Part shown: in pieces, positions 1-8,748 of the stretch
How positions within the stretch are numbered: the stretch's first letter is position 1
Layout: each line of letters opens with the position of its first letter
Assembly (NCBI RefSeq): GCF_030010235.1
Contig: NZ_JASCRS010000005.1
Span: 310,001 to 374,000 of the forward strand
DNA: 64,000 nucleotides
Direction: 5' to 3'
Origin: Leucobacter sp. UT-8R-CII-1-4
GTDB lineage: Bacteria; Actinomycetota; Actinomycetes; Actinomycetales; Microbacteriaceae
Translations under genes and position numbers: made by a program
Notes under the pieces: model-generated
The model's input: the letters and a program-made list of their open reading frames with translations, nothing else
Told to the model about the DNA's origin: nothing
Database searches by the model: none

Positions 1-936
1 ACTCACTGACCAGTCGCCGTCAACGACCGTGCCAGCAGTCACCGACAACGGAACCGGATAGGGTGTTTCGCCCATCCGGTAGCCGAGCCTCACCCCATAT
101 GAGCCGATACCGATGTCGCCGTCGGCATAGAAGTTGAATGAACGATCGTCATGCTCGTCAGCCCAGTCCTGAAACGCGTTCGCGACCTCCCGCAACGTTT
201 GAAACCTTGGCGATATGCCAGGGAAACTCTCCACCCAAGGAACAGGGTCTACCGGACGCTCCCACGATGCCGCAGCTTCGTCAGACACCACCTTGAATGG
301 GGCACCAAACGAAGAAGACACCATGTTCATGTGTGAATCCGCAGAGAACAAAGTCGCGCGCTTGTAGCCGACCCGAGCAAGGTTCAGTTGCATGAGGGTC
401 CCGATGAACGCCCCCACCGTTTGTGGTTTCGTGATCCCCCACGCAAGCGGATCATCAGCATAGAAGAACGGGATCGTCCACATATAGTGGCCAGGGTCAA
501 GCCAAGGGTCCGGGAAAGCTTGCGCGTAATCCTTCACCGTCCCGGCAGGTTCGATACTGCCGCTCGAATAGATGCCGCCAAAACTTCCCGCCAGCGTGAT
601 CGGCTTTGGTGCCACCCATGCGAGCGTATGGTCAAGCACCTCGGTTTCCTCGCGAGCGAACACCGTCACCGGTGAGTCCTCGGCAACACCGCCCTGACGC
701 AAATACACATGCCCCATGAACTCAACACGGCCACGGAACATCACCCGCACCGCACACCCGTCACGCATCAGCAACTCACGGACAGGTGAATCCGCGGCGA
801 CCGACATTTCGAAAAGGCCAGCCTGCTTCCGGTAGCGATCCAATGTCGCATAGATCGGGTCACCAACCGTTCCCCAATCCTCCTGATAGTCAGGAGACGC
901 CAACTGAATCACCAACGAGTCATTCAAAATAGCCAT
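1..936 (-). CDS. Gp37-like minor tail protein (partial)
   Basis: The minus strand is open for 312 codons from the ATG at 936 to the window edge, so the C-terminus is missing. The N-terminus (MAILNDSLVIQLASPDY) and the early GRVEFMGHV segment resemble the siphovirus ReqiPepy6 Gp37-like family, a tail-tip protein that follows the distal tail protein. Its ATG overlaps the stop of the upstream gene (ATGA), as expected for a coupled tail operon. The family assignment is from remembered similarity plus position; the tail role is well supported by its neighbours. Confidence 0.75.
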   Translation of the reverse strand, partial: MAILNDSLVIQLASPDYQEDWGTVGDPIYATLDRYRKQAGLFEMSVAADSPVRELLMRDGCAVRVMFRGRVEFMGHVYLRQGGVAEDSPVTVFAREETEVLDHTLAWVAPKPITLAGSFGGIYSSGSIEPAGTVKDYAQAFPDPWLDPGHYMWTIPFFYADDPLAWGITKPQTVGAFIGTLMQLNLARVGYKRATLFSADSHMNMVSSSFGAPFKVVSDEAAASWERPVDPVPWVESFPGISPRFQTLREVANAFQDWADEHDDRSFNFYADGDIGIGSYGVRLGYRMGETPYPVPLSVTAGTVVDGDWSVS

Positions 937-1877
937 CAGATAGCCCTCCAATAACGAGGCCGATACGTGAGCGTCGCGCGGCCTGCACCGATCATCGACA
1001 AGAGCACGACCATGCTCTGAGTTGAAACGTTCGCTGCCACAGGGAAAAACTTCCGTGTAGCCAACTGCGCGGTCACGTTCGTGCCACCAGAAGTGGCAGA
1101 AGATGCGCGAAGCATCGCCGCCTGCGATCGGGGGTCGAAATCAATCACCAGTTTCTGCGCGGCAGACACGTTCACCGCGCCAGTCACCTCGCCCGGATCA
1201 AACAACGGCGCTACACGGAAACCAGACGCCGGCCCCTGCACAGTAAGCACCGGCCACACGTCCACGTCACCGGCCACCGTCAACGCAGTCGAACCGTCCT
1301 GGCTGCCAGCAGAAATATTGAACGAAGGTGCACCATTCCCAAAGAACAGCGCACCAGACGGTTCAGCAGCAGTCGCCGCGACTTGCTCTGGCCCCAACCA
1401 GAACGGATCATCCGCAACCAGGCCGATACCAAGAGCAGATGCGAACTCTGTCGGGTCGAGGCGGTACACCGAATCTGATGGGTCTAGAAAGACAGCGAGT
1501 TCACGCCAGGAGCCGTCTGGAGCATGCACGCGCCAGAAGGCTTCCCGATCCGGGCTCAAGCATGACCACAAGAACCCCTGAATAGTTGTCCATTCCGCCC
1601 CTCGCGCATTGATGACCACTGGAAGAAAGGCGGACCTTTCAACCGCTTTCGTTCCGGTTCGTCGCCTGCCCGGGCTGCGCGGTGTCTCGCTTGCAAACAC
1701 CTCAGCTTTCGGGTGTCCCATGCCCTCAATGCCGCGATCAAGCACTGTCGCGCCAGCGGTTGTCTCTACCGTCACTCCAGCCGCGTTTTCGATGCGGCAG
1801 ATGCCATCGGTGAGATCCCACACAACAAATCGAGATTGTTGAAATGGGTGCGGCATTCGCAACTCGTGACGGATCAT
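936..1877 (-). CDS. distal tail protein-like (phage tail component)
   Basis: This 313-residue protein directly follows the tape measure gene, with ATGA overlap to it and to the next gene. That is the usual place of the distal tail (Dit) protein, which joins the tube to the tip. The composition is soluble and beta-rich, with a central aromatic segment (FLWSCLSPDREAFWRVH) and no signal peptide or membrane helix. It lacks a motif I can name, so the role is inferred mainly from synteny. Confidence 0.75.
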   Translation of the reverse strand: MIRHELRMPHPFQQSRFVVWDLTDGICRIENAAGVTVETTAGATVLDRGIEGMGHPKAEVFASETPRSPGRRRTGTKAVERSAFLPVVINARGAEWTTIQGFLWSCLSPDREAFWRVHAPDGSWRELAVFLDPSDSVYRLDPTEFASALGIGLVADDPFWLGPEQVAATAAEPSGALFFGNGAPSFNISAGSQDGSTALTVAGDVDVWPVLTVQGPASGFRVAPLFDPGEVTGAVNVSAAQKLVIDFDPRSQAAMLRASSATSGGTNVTAQLATRKFFPVAANVSTQSMVVLLSMIGAGRATLTYRPRYWRAI

Positions 1878-4192
1878 TTGATATTCCTCGTTCCGTAAGC
1901 TGCTTGGGCGCGCCGAGCCTTATGGGTGATTACTTCGCCAACATGGTCTGGATCGCCGTAGACGTTTCCTTGAACGACAACTTGCACACCTGCCGCGGCA
2001 GCTTGTGCACCCTCTCCTGGCACACTCACTAGATGATCAACTGCGGTATCGATCCGTGCAGAAATTGCTTGGTCTTCGATGCCTGCGAGCAGGCCCAGCC
2101 CAACCATTTTTCCGACCTGATCACGAAACACACGCGACGGCGAGTGAATACCCAGAAATGACTTCACTCCATCGAGCATCTTCCCGCCGACGTCTTGTAC
2201 CGCGTTTACTGCGTTGGAGACCATGGAAGAGACGCCATCGATGAGTCCCTGGATAATGTTCTTGCCGAAATCGGCCATCTTCCCAGGTATCGCCTTGATG
2301 GAGTTCCAGATACCAGGCCAGACCTCGCCGAGCTTGTGAAATAGTTTCGGCAGTACCGTCCCGAGCCCGATAACCAGGCCCATGAATAGTTGCACTGCAG
2401 CTGATACAAGTGTCGAGACGAGACCAATGAGTGCTTGCACAATAACCGGGATCATGCCGATGAGCGCCATGATGAGGTCAGGCAGAATCACTGGTATCGC
2501 CTCGATAAGAGACGTGAATAGCGTGATCGCTGCATCCAATATCAACGGGATGGATTCAACAAGCGCACCTACAACGGCGAGCAAAGTGTCAAAGATCCCG
2601 GTAATGAGCTGCGGCAAGATCACCGGCAACGCTTGGAGCAGGCCGGTAAACAGTTGCACAGCGCCTTCAACGAGAACGGGGATCATCCCGATGAGAGTGG
2701 TGATGAGCACTGGAATCAGTCCCACAACAGCCGTCACGATTTCCGGTATTGCCTGAGCGATTCCCAGGACAAGTCCAAGGAAAAGCTGAAGGGCGCCATC
2801 AATGATTTGCGGGAGCGCATTGGCGAGCGCCGCAACGACAAGCGGGATCGCCGTCACGATTGCATCGATGATCTGCGGAATCGCTTCAACCAGAGCGTTG
2901 ATGATCTGTGGAAGGACTGTGCTGAGAGACTGCACCAGCCCCATAAACAGCTGCACTCCTCCCTCGATGAGTGCCGGAAGCATCCCAATGAGTGCAGTCA
3001 GCAGCATTGGGATAAGCCCGAGGACTGATTCAACGATTCCTGGCAACGCTTCAAGGAGCCCTGTGGCGAGTCCGAGGAATAGTGTCGCGGCGCCAGCGAT
3101 CAGGGCTGGCGCATGTTGTTGAAGCGCCCCAACGATCTGTTCCACAAGGCCGGTAGCGGATTCCACAATCTGTGGCACTCCGGCAATCATTCCCTCGATG
3201 AGCGATGTCGCAATACCGAGGCCGGCCTCAACCATCGACCCTTTGTTGGAGAAGGCTTGGCCGATAACATCGCCGATATTCAGCGAGTCAATGAAGGAGA
3301 GGAACCGTTCGCCCATTCCTTCGATCTGGAACATGCCGCCGAGCTTTTCTTGCACCCAATCGACGACTGGTCCGATTCGCTCAGCAATTCCGTCGAAGAT
3401 GGTTGTCATCTCGTTGAAGAATGTTTTCGCTCCGTCTAGTCCATCTCCGATAAACACCAACCCGAGTCGCGACAGTGAAGCCATGAGATTGGCGAGGGCG
3501 CCACGTGTCGTGTTCCCGGATTCGAGCGCAGCGCCGCCCAGGTTCTTCTCCAGTGCTGCGCGGAAACGCTCTGCATCTACCTCTCCGCGGGACACCATTT
3601 TGGACATCTCTTCCGCGGTCACGCCGTATTCGTCAGCGAGCATCTGCATGATCGGAATGCCACGTTCAGTGAGCCGGTTGAGGTCCTCCATTTGGGCTTT
3701 GCCCTTGGCCTGGACCTTGTTGATGATGGAGCCCATCTCCTCCATCGAAACGCCAGCGATCGTCGCTGCGTCGGCAGTGAGCCGCAAATACTTCTCAAGC
3801 TCCTGGCCAGGTTTGATCCCGGATGCAACCGCTGCTGCAGCGGTGGTAGCTGCAGCATCCAGACCAAACGCGGTGCCTTTCACCGAAGCAAGCGCGTCTT
3901 TCATAATCGTTTCGACTGATTGGGTGTCGTGGCCGAGACCCTTGAGCTTTGCTTGCGCGTCTTCAATGTTCAGTGCGCGAGAAATGCCCCCGCCAACGGC
4001 AAGAGCGCCAACCGCGGCGACCATTCCGGTAACGGCAAGCGCCCCGGCTTTTGCCCAACCGCCAATCTTCTTGAAAAAGGAGGTGCCGGTTTTTTCCGCC
4101 CCAGCAAATGCGGCACTCGCGTCATTCTCGACCGCTTTTCCGATGCCCTTGGTGGATGGCATGATTTCTACATAAAGAACGCCTTCGCTCAT
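1874..4192 (-). CDS. tail tape measure protein
   Basis: At 772 residues this is the longest structural gene, placed just after the frameshifted tail chaperones. The N-terminal 100 residues contain a TMP-type domain (EKTGTSFFKKIGGWAKAG); residues about 100-270 carry the conserved tape measure core (GVSMEEMGSIINKVQAKGKA, LTERGIPIMQMLADEYG). About residues 340-640 are hydrophobic repeats built on variants of ALIGMIPVLVEGAVQLFxGLL. The C-terminus has GVKSFLGIHSPSRVFRD, typical of actinophage tape measures. By the rule of about 0.15 nm per residue a tail near 115 nm is expected. Confidence 0.95.
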   Translation of the reverse strand: MSEGVLYVEIMPSTKGIGKAVENDASAAFAGAEKTGTSFFKKIGGWAKAGALAVTGMVAAVGALAVGGGISRALNIEDAQAKLKGLGHDTQSVETIMKDALASVKGTAFGLDAAATTAAAAVASGIKPGQELEKYLRLTADAATIAGVSMEEMGSIINKVQAKGKAQMEDLNRLTERGIPIMQMLADEYGVTAEEMSKMVSRGEVDAERFRAALEKNLGGAALESGNTTRGALANLMASLSRLGLVFIGDGLDGAKTFFNEMTTIFDGIAERIGPVVDWVQEKLGGMFQIEGMGERFLSFIDSLNIGDVIGQAFSNKGSMVEAGLGIATSLIEGMIAGVPQIVESATGLVEQIVGALQQHAPALIAGAATLFLGLATGLLEALPGIVESVLGLIPMLLTALIGMLPALIEGGVQLFMGLVQSLSTVLPQIINALVEAIPQIIDAIVTAIPLVVAALANALPQIIDGALQLFLGLVLGIAQAIPEIVTAVVGLIPVLITTLIGMIPVLVEGAVQLFTGLLQALPVILPQLITGIFDTLLAVVGALVESIPLILDAAITLFTSLIEAIPVILPDLIMALIGMIPVIVQALIGLVSTLVSAAVQLFMGLVIGLGTVLPKLFHKLGEVWPGIWNSIKAIPGKMADFGKNIIQGLIDGVSSMVSNAVNAVQDVGGKMLDGVKSFLGIHSPSRVFRDQVGKMVGLGLLAGIEDQAISARIDTAVDHLVSVPGEGAQAAAAGVQVVVQGNVYGDPDHVGEVITHKARRAQAAYGTRNIK

Positions 4193-4229
4193 CGCGGCTC
4201 CTTATCTCGGGCGGCAACAAGCTCGCGGT

Positions 4230-4954
4230 TTATGTGGCAGGTATGCCAAGTCGCATCTGCAGCCGCTCAAGGCGCGCCTGATGCTCAGGGTCTTGCCGGA
4301 CAGGCGCGTTCTCCCGCGGTTGTTCCCATGGACGTTTCACTGGCTGCGGGGACGGCTGGTTCTTGCCCCGATTCATCAGCGCTTTCACGTCCAGCTCGTT
4401 GTAAAAGAAAAATTCCTCGGCAGACGGGACGTAGGACCAGCCTTGAGTTGACGCGAAGGTATGCGACATGTGATCGTTCATCAGCCCCGTTACAAGTGAG
4501 GCGAGCTGCTGCCATGTGAGTTCTTGACGGTCAATACGCTCGACCCCAAAACCAAACCGCGCCCGAAAGTCATATTCGAGCGCGGCACGGTGATGGAAAT
4601 AGATAGCGGTAACCGTCAGTGCTGTTTTGGGTCGTAGCCCGCAATCTCCTGAGATTTCTGCACCCAGTGTTCAAGCACTCCCTTGAACTGGTTCCGGTCG
4701 AGCCGCGCCAGCTGGCGGGTCGCGTCTGGGTAGGAGTCAGCGAGCGTTTGAATGAAGAACGACCAGGCAGAAGCAACTTCACTCTCTGTAAGGTCTCGGG
4801 CTTGCTGGAACTTGTCCCAGAAGATCCCAAATGCCGACATAATGCCCATCGGCACTCCGTCGTCGCCGAGTACAGGAAGCTGGAACAGCACTTTGCCTTT
4901 GCTGCCAAAGTCGATGAACCGAGTTTCAAGCTCGGAATTGTCTAGTTCAAACAT
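4230..4954 (-). CDS. tail assembly chaperone GT fusion (-1 frameshift product)
   Basis: Ribosomes reading the upstream chaperone can slip -1 on CCCAAAA (minus strand, 4631-4625), three codons before its stop. Zero-frame codons are CCA AAA, a perfect X XXY YYZ heptamer. The -1 frame then runs open to 4230, giving about 241 residues, with TALTVTAIYFHHRAALEYDF right after the slip, a sequence type common in actinophage T domains. The T part has no good start of its own near the junction. Such pairs assemble the tape measure in nearly all long-tailed phages. Confidence 0.88.
4616..4954 (-). CDS. tail assembly chaperone G protein
   Basis: This 112-residue protein starts at ATG 4954 (MFELDNSELETRF) after an AAAGG-like ribosome binding site; an in-frame extension to 4999 lies partly in a hairpin and is unlikely to be translated. 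It is the unshifted product of the chaperone pair between the major tail protein and tape measure genes. It ends with the slippery site and TGA at 4618-4616. Role: binds the tape measure and helps recruit tube subunits (family knowledge). Confidence 0.88.
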   Translation of the reverse strand: MFELDNSELETRFIDFGSKGKVLFQLPVLGDDGVPMGIMSAFGIFWDKFQQARDLTESEVASAWSFFIQTLADSYPDATRQLARLDRNQFKGVLEHWVQKSQEIAGYDPKQH

Positions 4955-4988
4955 GGTGCAACCTTTCGTGTGCAACCTTTGGGTAGAA

Positions 4989-5022
4989 CCCTGGGGCAAG
5001 GAGGTTGCGCCTCGCCCCAGGG
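4989..5022 (-). terminator. hairpin after major tail protein gene
   Basis: CCCTGGGGC pairs with GCCCCAGGG around an 16-base loop that starts just below the major tail protein stop. There is no strong U run, so it may act as a partial terminator or mRNA stabiliser that lets the very abundant tail tube mRNA exceed the tape measure mRNA. Confidence 0.5.
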
Positions 5023-5029
5023 GGTTTAA

Positions 5030-5884
5030 CTAGAGCTTCGTAACAACCACGCCTGGCGTTGTGCCACCTGTCAGTGCAGAAGTGGCCTGCACGTTAACGG
5101 CGTTCGTGAAAGTCAGAGTCTTGGTCGCGGTGCCAGTGACGGCGGCGGTCGATCCGGTCACTCCGGAGAGTCCGTTCACCGCTGCAGTGATGGTCGCGTT
5201 GTCGGCATCATGCGCAATTTCAGGGGTGGCGAAGCCGTCGACGATGAGGCGGTAGGTGCCGCCACTTGGAGAACCTGACACCGCCACCGTCCACCCGGTA
5301 GCGTCCGAGTTCTCGCCGGCAGAAGCCAAGCCCCATGCTTTGAACATGTACGGTGCTGCGGCACTTCCCTTAAACGTGCGGAACGTCATGCCGAGCGCGA
5401 GCAGGGTTGTCCGGTTAAACGTCACGCCTTCCCGCTCGCTGATCTGAACATTTGGGTAGTGAATGACAATCGGACGGTCAAGCTGGTCTACACCGACAGT
5501 GACAATGTCGTATCGCTTGTTCGCGGCCGCAGTAGTAACTGTGATCGAACCATCAGCGGCTACAGCGACGTCAAAGTAAGTTTCCGTGGTTGTCTTGTTC
5601 CCCTCAAGCGCGGCAAACGCAAGCGCCCAGAAACCCGGCGCAGACTCTGCAACAATCGGGTCACCGTTGTGCCCGGTGAGCTCAGTCGTATCGCCAGCGT
5701 TTGGGGTGAGGCTAAAGCCGTCGTCGGAGTAGTAGCCAACGATCGATGCGACGCTTTGCGGCACCCAGGTTGCGCTCGTTGGAATATCGGTCGTGCCGGA
5801 TTCGCGAACAAAGATCGCGCCGGTCTTGATGAGTCTTGCCATTGCGGCATCGTTGTTTGTGTCAACATACGAGGGCTTGCTCAT
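5030..5884 (-). CDS. major tail (tube) protein
   Basis: This 284-residue protein sits between the tail completion protein and the chaperone pair, the standard position of the tube subunit. It begins MSKPSYVDTNNDAAMARLIK; the first 190 residues fit a tube domain. The last 85 residues form a Thr/Gly/Val-rich beta domain, probably a surface-exposed Ig-like decoration domain. Hairpins on both sides (5905-5928 and 4989-5022) set it apart as its own transcription unit, consistent with high expression. Confidence 0.88.
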   Translation of the reverse strand: MSKPSYVDTNNDAAMARLIKTGAIFVRESGTTDIPTSATWVPQSVASIVGYYSDDGFSLTPNAGDTTELTGHNGDPIVAESAPGFWALAFAALEGNKTTTETYFDVAVAADGSITVTTAAANKRYDIVTVGVDQLDRPIVIHYPNVQISEREGVTFNRTTLLALGMTFRTFKGSAAAPYMFKAWGLASAGENSDATGWTVAVSGSPSGGTYRLIVDGFATPEIAHDADNATITAAVNGLSGVTGSTAAVTGTATKTLTFTNAVNVQATSALTGGTTPGVVVTKL

Positions 5885-5904
5885 GGTGAGCCTCCTGCAA
5901 AAGG

Positions 5905-5928
5905 AAAAGCCCCCGCATCTGCGAGGGC
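5905..5928 (-). terminator. intrinsic terminator upstream of major tail gene
   Basis: On the minus strand GCCCTCGCA and TGCGGGGGC form a stem around a two-base loop followed by TTTTCCTTTT. It lies between the tail completion gene and the major tail gene. Confidence 0.65.
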
Positions 5929-5945
5929 GAATGGATAAATATGGG

Positions 5946-6335
5946 TTAGGAAGTAACCACCCAGATGAGTGATCCTTCGTGGTACTCGAACCCTGAATCG
6001 TCTTTTACGACACGAGGCCCGATAGGCGATTCGAAACCAACCACACTCGTCAACTCGATGGGTGCGCGCTGAAGCTCATAGAGCACAAGCGACATGATTC
6101 GGAACGATTCAGGCGTGTCAGCGGTGCCGTTCTCGCGTTCACACCAGGACTCCAAGAGCACTGTGCAAGCACGCGATATTGGTGTCTCGAGACGCTGGTA
6201 TTCAGTGTCGATTACGACCTGAAGCGGTTTGCCTGACTGCTTTGTGCGAGTGAAAACAATTCCGGCAAGCGAGGGACGTGAACGCAGATACTGGAGCGCT
6301 TGAAGCGTTTGATCTGGCCAGTTAACTGGGATCAT
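5946..6335 (-). CDS. tail terminator/completion protein
   Basis: This 129-residue protein overlaps its upstream neighbour (ATGA) and ends just before the tube gene. Order connector, closure, gp10-like, this gene, tube matches HK97-like phages, where this slot encodes the tail terminator that caps the tube and joins it to the head. The sequence is soluble (MIPVNWPDQTLQALQYLRS) with no clear motif, so the function rests on position and size. Confidence 0.7.
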   Translation of the reverse strand: MIPVNWPDQTLQALQYLRSRPSLAGIVFTRTKQSGKPLQVVIDTEYQRLETPISRACTVLLESWCERENGTADTPESFRIMSLVLYELQRAPIELTSVVGFESPIGPRVVKDDSGFEYHEGSLIWVVTS

Positions 6336-6649
6336 ACGCGGAACCTCGCAAGCGTTGCCTGTAGCGCCTTACGCCGATCCATTCTGGTTCCAGACCCTGT
6401 TTTCGAGCCTTTGTCCCCGTCCTGGTTTCGTCTGGAGTCTCGGTCCTCTGCGATGACCACTGCGAAGCGTCCGGCTGGGCCATATGAGCGCGTCACATAG
6501 GCTTTCTGCCCGTCTGAAGCAGCGGACTCGGCCGCAGCGAAGATTTTGTCTTCAAACGAGTTACCAGTGGTGTCCAGGAGAACCGCTTCACGGATTGCTT
6601 TGTGGTTCCTGCTGCCCCGAGCAGTCGGGAACTTTACTCTGATTTTCAT
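6332..6649 (-). CDS. HK97 gp10-like head-tail joining protein
   Basis: The chosen ATG at 6649 (MKIRVKFPTARGSRNHKA) overlaps the stop of the preceding gene, giving 105 residues; a longer in-frame start has no advantage. It is a small basic protein in the neck-protein cluster, in the slot of HK97 gp10-type proteins. The exact neck role is inferred from synteny only. Confidence 0.65.
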   Translation of the reverse strand: MKIRVKFPTARGSRNHKAIREAVLLDTTGNSFEDKIFAAAESAASDGQKAYVTRSYGPAGRFAVVIAEDRDSRRNQDGDKGSKTGSGTRMDRRKALQATLARFRV

Positions 6650-6975
6650 CTGGCCTCCTTCGCCAGTTTCACCACAAAATGGATTGCCCATGACGACGAC
6701 CGCGCCCAGACGTTAACTTCTCCATCAATCTCATATTCCACCCCACGGACAATTGCGCGATCAGTCGGACGCAGATCAGGGCGTACTGGTAGGTCTCGGA
6801 CATAAACCGCGCCACCAGCGATGACCTTGTTGCGGCCAACTTCGCTTGGTTCTGACGGATTGTTTGGAGAAAACTTCCCAAACCAAGTGATGTGGTCGGA
6901 AAACACACCGGGAATCGGGTCGCCGTACACATCGGCTTCATCCGCTGCGCGCTGAATCGTGATCTGTTCGCTCAT
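6646..6975 (-). CDS. head closure (stopper) protein
   Basis: The ATG at 6975 (MSEQITIQRAADEADVYGDP) overlaps the connector stop; product 109 residues. The pattern with GDP near the N-terminus, followed by a beta-rich segment (GGAVYVRDLPVRPDLRPTDR), is typical of head closure proteins that follow gp6-like connectors. Such proteins seal the filled head and dock the tail. Confidence 0.7.
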   Translation of the reverse strand: MSEQITIQRAADEADVYGDPIPGVFSDHITWFGKFSPNNPSEPSEVGRNKVIAGGAVYVRDLPVRPDLRPTDRAIVRGVEYEIDGEVNVWARSSSWAIHFVVKLAKEAR

Positions 6976-7541
6976 GCCGATTGCACCCACACATTCGGGA
7001 TCTTCACCTTGAACGACTGAGCTACCGCAAGATCATCCGGCGCAAGCCTGGTAGAACCTCCCTGCGCCCAAGTCGCGTACGTGTATTGATCCGTGAACGG
7101 CCCGGTTGTTTCGCTGTACTGGGTGACACCCTCGGCAGCATTGGGGTTGATACTCAACACCTGCCGCGCAACGTCAGCGATCGTCAACCGCACAAGATCA
7201 GGCACGTCGCCGCCATGCGAGTAATCGACAATCACGAAACTGTGCGAGCGTCGTGGAACGGTCAACCATTGGCCAAGCAGCGTGTGTGGCACGGTCCGCC
7301 CGGTATCATCTCGCACCGAATGCACTTCGGCCACTTTGCGTTGCCGGAGGTACACACGGCCGCCATTAACTTTCAGACGAACCGTAGACCGCCCCTCGGT
7401 GAATTGCTGCCCGGAAGCGGAGCGGAACAACTCTGAAGCTTTGTCCAGAATTGCTCCGACCCGCGCTTCTTCGTCCGGGGTGAGGTCACGACCGAAGATC
7501 TTCTTTACGTCTTCTTTATCGGCAAGCGTCTCTAAAGTCAT
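6972..7541 (-). CDS. head-tail connector (gp6-like)
   Basis: This 189-residue protein begins MTLETLADKEDVKKIFGRDL and has an early helical segment (TPDEEARVGAILDKASELFR) seen in gp6-like adaptor proteins. It is the first neck gene after the capsid and a small accessory head gene. Adaptors of this type form a ring under the portal. Confidence 0.75.
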   Translation of the reverse strand: MTLETLADKEDVKKIFGRDLTPDEEARVGAILDKASELFRSASGQQFTEGRSTVRLKVNGGRVYLRQRKVAEVHSVRDDTGRTVPHTLLGQWLTVPRRSHSFVIVDYSHGGDVPDLVRLTIADVARQVLSINPNAAEGVTQYSETTGPFTDQYTYATWAQGGSTRLAPDDLAVAQSFKVKIPNVWVQSA

Positions 7542-7555
7542 GCCCTCACCTCAAT

Positions 7556-7786
7556 TCACTGTTTCTCGGTAACGGTCTGCTCGCCGGTATCGAGGTTGCG
7601 GCAAATCTCCACGACCGTGCCATCTGGCCGAGTCGCTTCGAACGTTTCGTAACGGGACTGATCCTCGCCTTCAGTTGCGGGCTCCACCTCGGGAGCCTCA
7701 ACCTCGGGTGTCGGTTCAGTAGCTGGCACTTCCGCAACCTCTTCAGTTGCGGGCTCCACCTCGGGAGCCTTCTTCGGGCGAGCCAC
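7556..7786 (-). CDS. small acidic Pro/Glu-rich head-associated protein
   Basis: The 76-residue product starts two bases after the capsid gene stop. Its N-terminal half is a Pro/Glu/Ala repeat (EVEPATEE and EVEPATEG are repeats) and its C-terminal half is a small folded segment (PDGTVVEICRNLDTGEQTVT). At DNA level two identical 30-bp copies lie at 7669-7698 and 7741-7770. The location suggests a head decoration or fibre-like protein; this is inference. Confidence 0.65.
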   Translation of the reverse strand: MARPKKAPEVEPATEEVAEVPATEPTPEVEAPEVEPATEGEDQSRYETFEATRPDGTVVEICRNLDTGEQTVTEKQ

Positions 7787-7788
7787 GA

Positions 7789-8745
7789 TCAGCCGTTCAG
7801 AACGCCGGTGAGTCGAGCCGCAGCCTTGCCGCCAAACACGGCGACACCGGTGTAGAACTCGATACGGGTACGGTAAGCAGGCTTGGTCTCAAGCTCGCCC
7901 AGATCGGTCACCTGGACGCCACCGTTGGTGAGGCCGGTCACAGCCTGATCGCCCTCGTCCTGGCCGAACTTCACCGCGTAGATCGAAGATGCCAGCGAAG
8001 AGCTACCCTGGGTTTCGTTCTGCGGAATGATCGCAGCACCAGCAGCGGTTGAGCCTGCATCGAGGATCGGGATACCGTTCCAGACCACGGTGCGCTTGCC
8101 GTTCGCGTCCTTCTCCACAAACACATCAGCCGAGATGTGTCGTGCAGCTGACTTGATCTTGCCGATCAGAGTCGAGTTTGCGTACAGGGCACCGTTCCCG
8201 CCGTCGAGGCCTGGCACCGCGGCCACGAGCTCATCAAGCTTGTCGAAGAATGCGTGGATGTCCTTGGCGGAGTCTCCAACGATCGGGAGACCGTTGGCCG
8301 CGCCGGTGATGACCTGTGCGCCGGTGAGGCGCTTCTTCAGCCCGTCGAAGCTCTTTGGGTCGACATCGGTATCGCCGTTGAAGAAGGTCTCCTGGAACTT
8401 GTATGAAGCAGCTTTAGTCTTCATCGCTGTCTGCACTGCGCGCTGGTCGTTCAGGTCACCGCGAGTCTTCACGATGAACTTGTCGACGTCCGCATCGCCG
8501 CCCAGAATCACGAGCGATTCGGTCTTCTGATTGACCGTACCGGTGGACTCCTGGTAGCCCTCGTTCACGCCACGGAACGCGACGCCTGGAAGAGTGCCCT
8601 CTTCGTTGTAGGCGTATGCGTTGCCCTGGATGGTGAGGAACGGGATACGGTCCAGCACTGGTGAGGACTGCACGAACGTCTCGATGACGCCGCGCTGCAG
8701 GTAGGTCTGAGACAGCTTGGCTGCCTCTGGAAGTGTGATAGCCAT
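7789..8745 (-). CDS. major capsid protein
   Basis: The 318-residue protein follows the scaffold and precedes the neck genes. Its N-terminus (MAITLPEAAKLSQTYLQRGV) and the segment EGTLPGVAFRGVNEGYQEST match the family of capsid proteins with an HK97 fold found in actinophages. It ends FGGKAAARLTGVLNG, with the characteristic GVAVFGGKA strand. The scaffold is a separate gene, so the capsid carries no delta domain. Confidence 0.9.
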   Translation of the reverse strand: MAITLPEAAKLSQTYLQRGVIETFVQSSPVLDRIPFLTIQGNAYAYNEEGTLPGVAFRGVNEGYQESTGTVNQKTESLVILGGDADVDKFIVKTRGDLNDQRAVQTAMKTKAASYKFQETFFNGDTDVDPKSFDGLKKRLTGAQVITGAANGLPIVGDSAKDIHAFFDKLDELVAAVPGLDGGNGALYANSTLIGKIKSAARHISADVFVEKDANGKRTVVWNGIPILDAGSTAAGAAIIPQNETQGSSSLASSIYAVKFGQDEGDQAVTGLTNGGVQVTDLGELETKPAYRTRIEFYTGVAVFGGKAAARLTGVLNG

Positions 8746-8748
8746 GAG

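Noticed and set aside
3198..4175. Long plus-strand open frame (325 codons) opposite the tape measure gene
   Set aside because: Its composition mirrors the repeated codons of the tape measure gene and it has no domain, binding site or neighbour; it is an antisense shadow.
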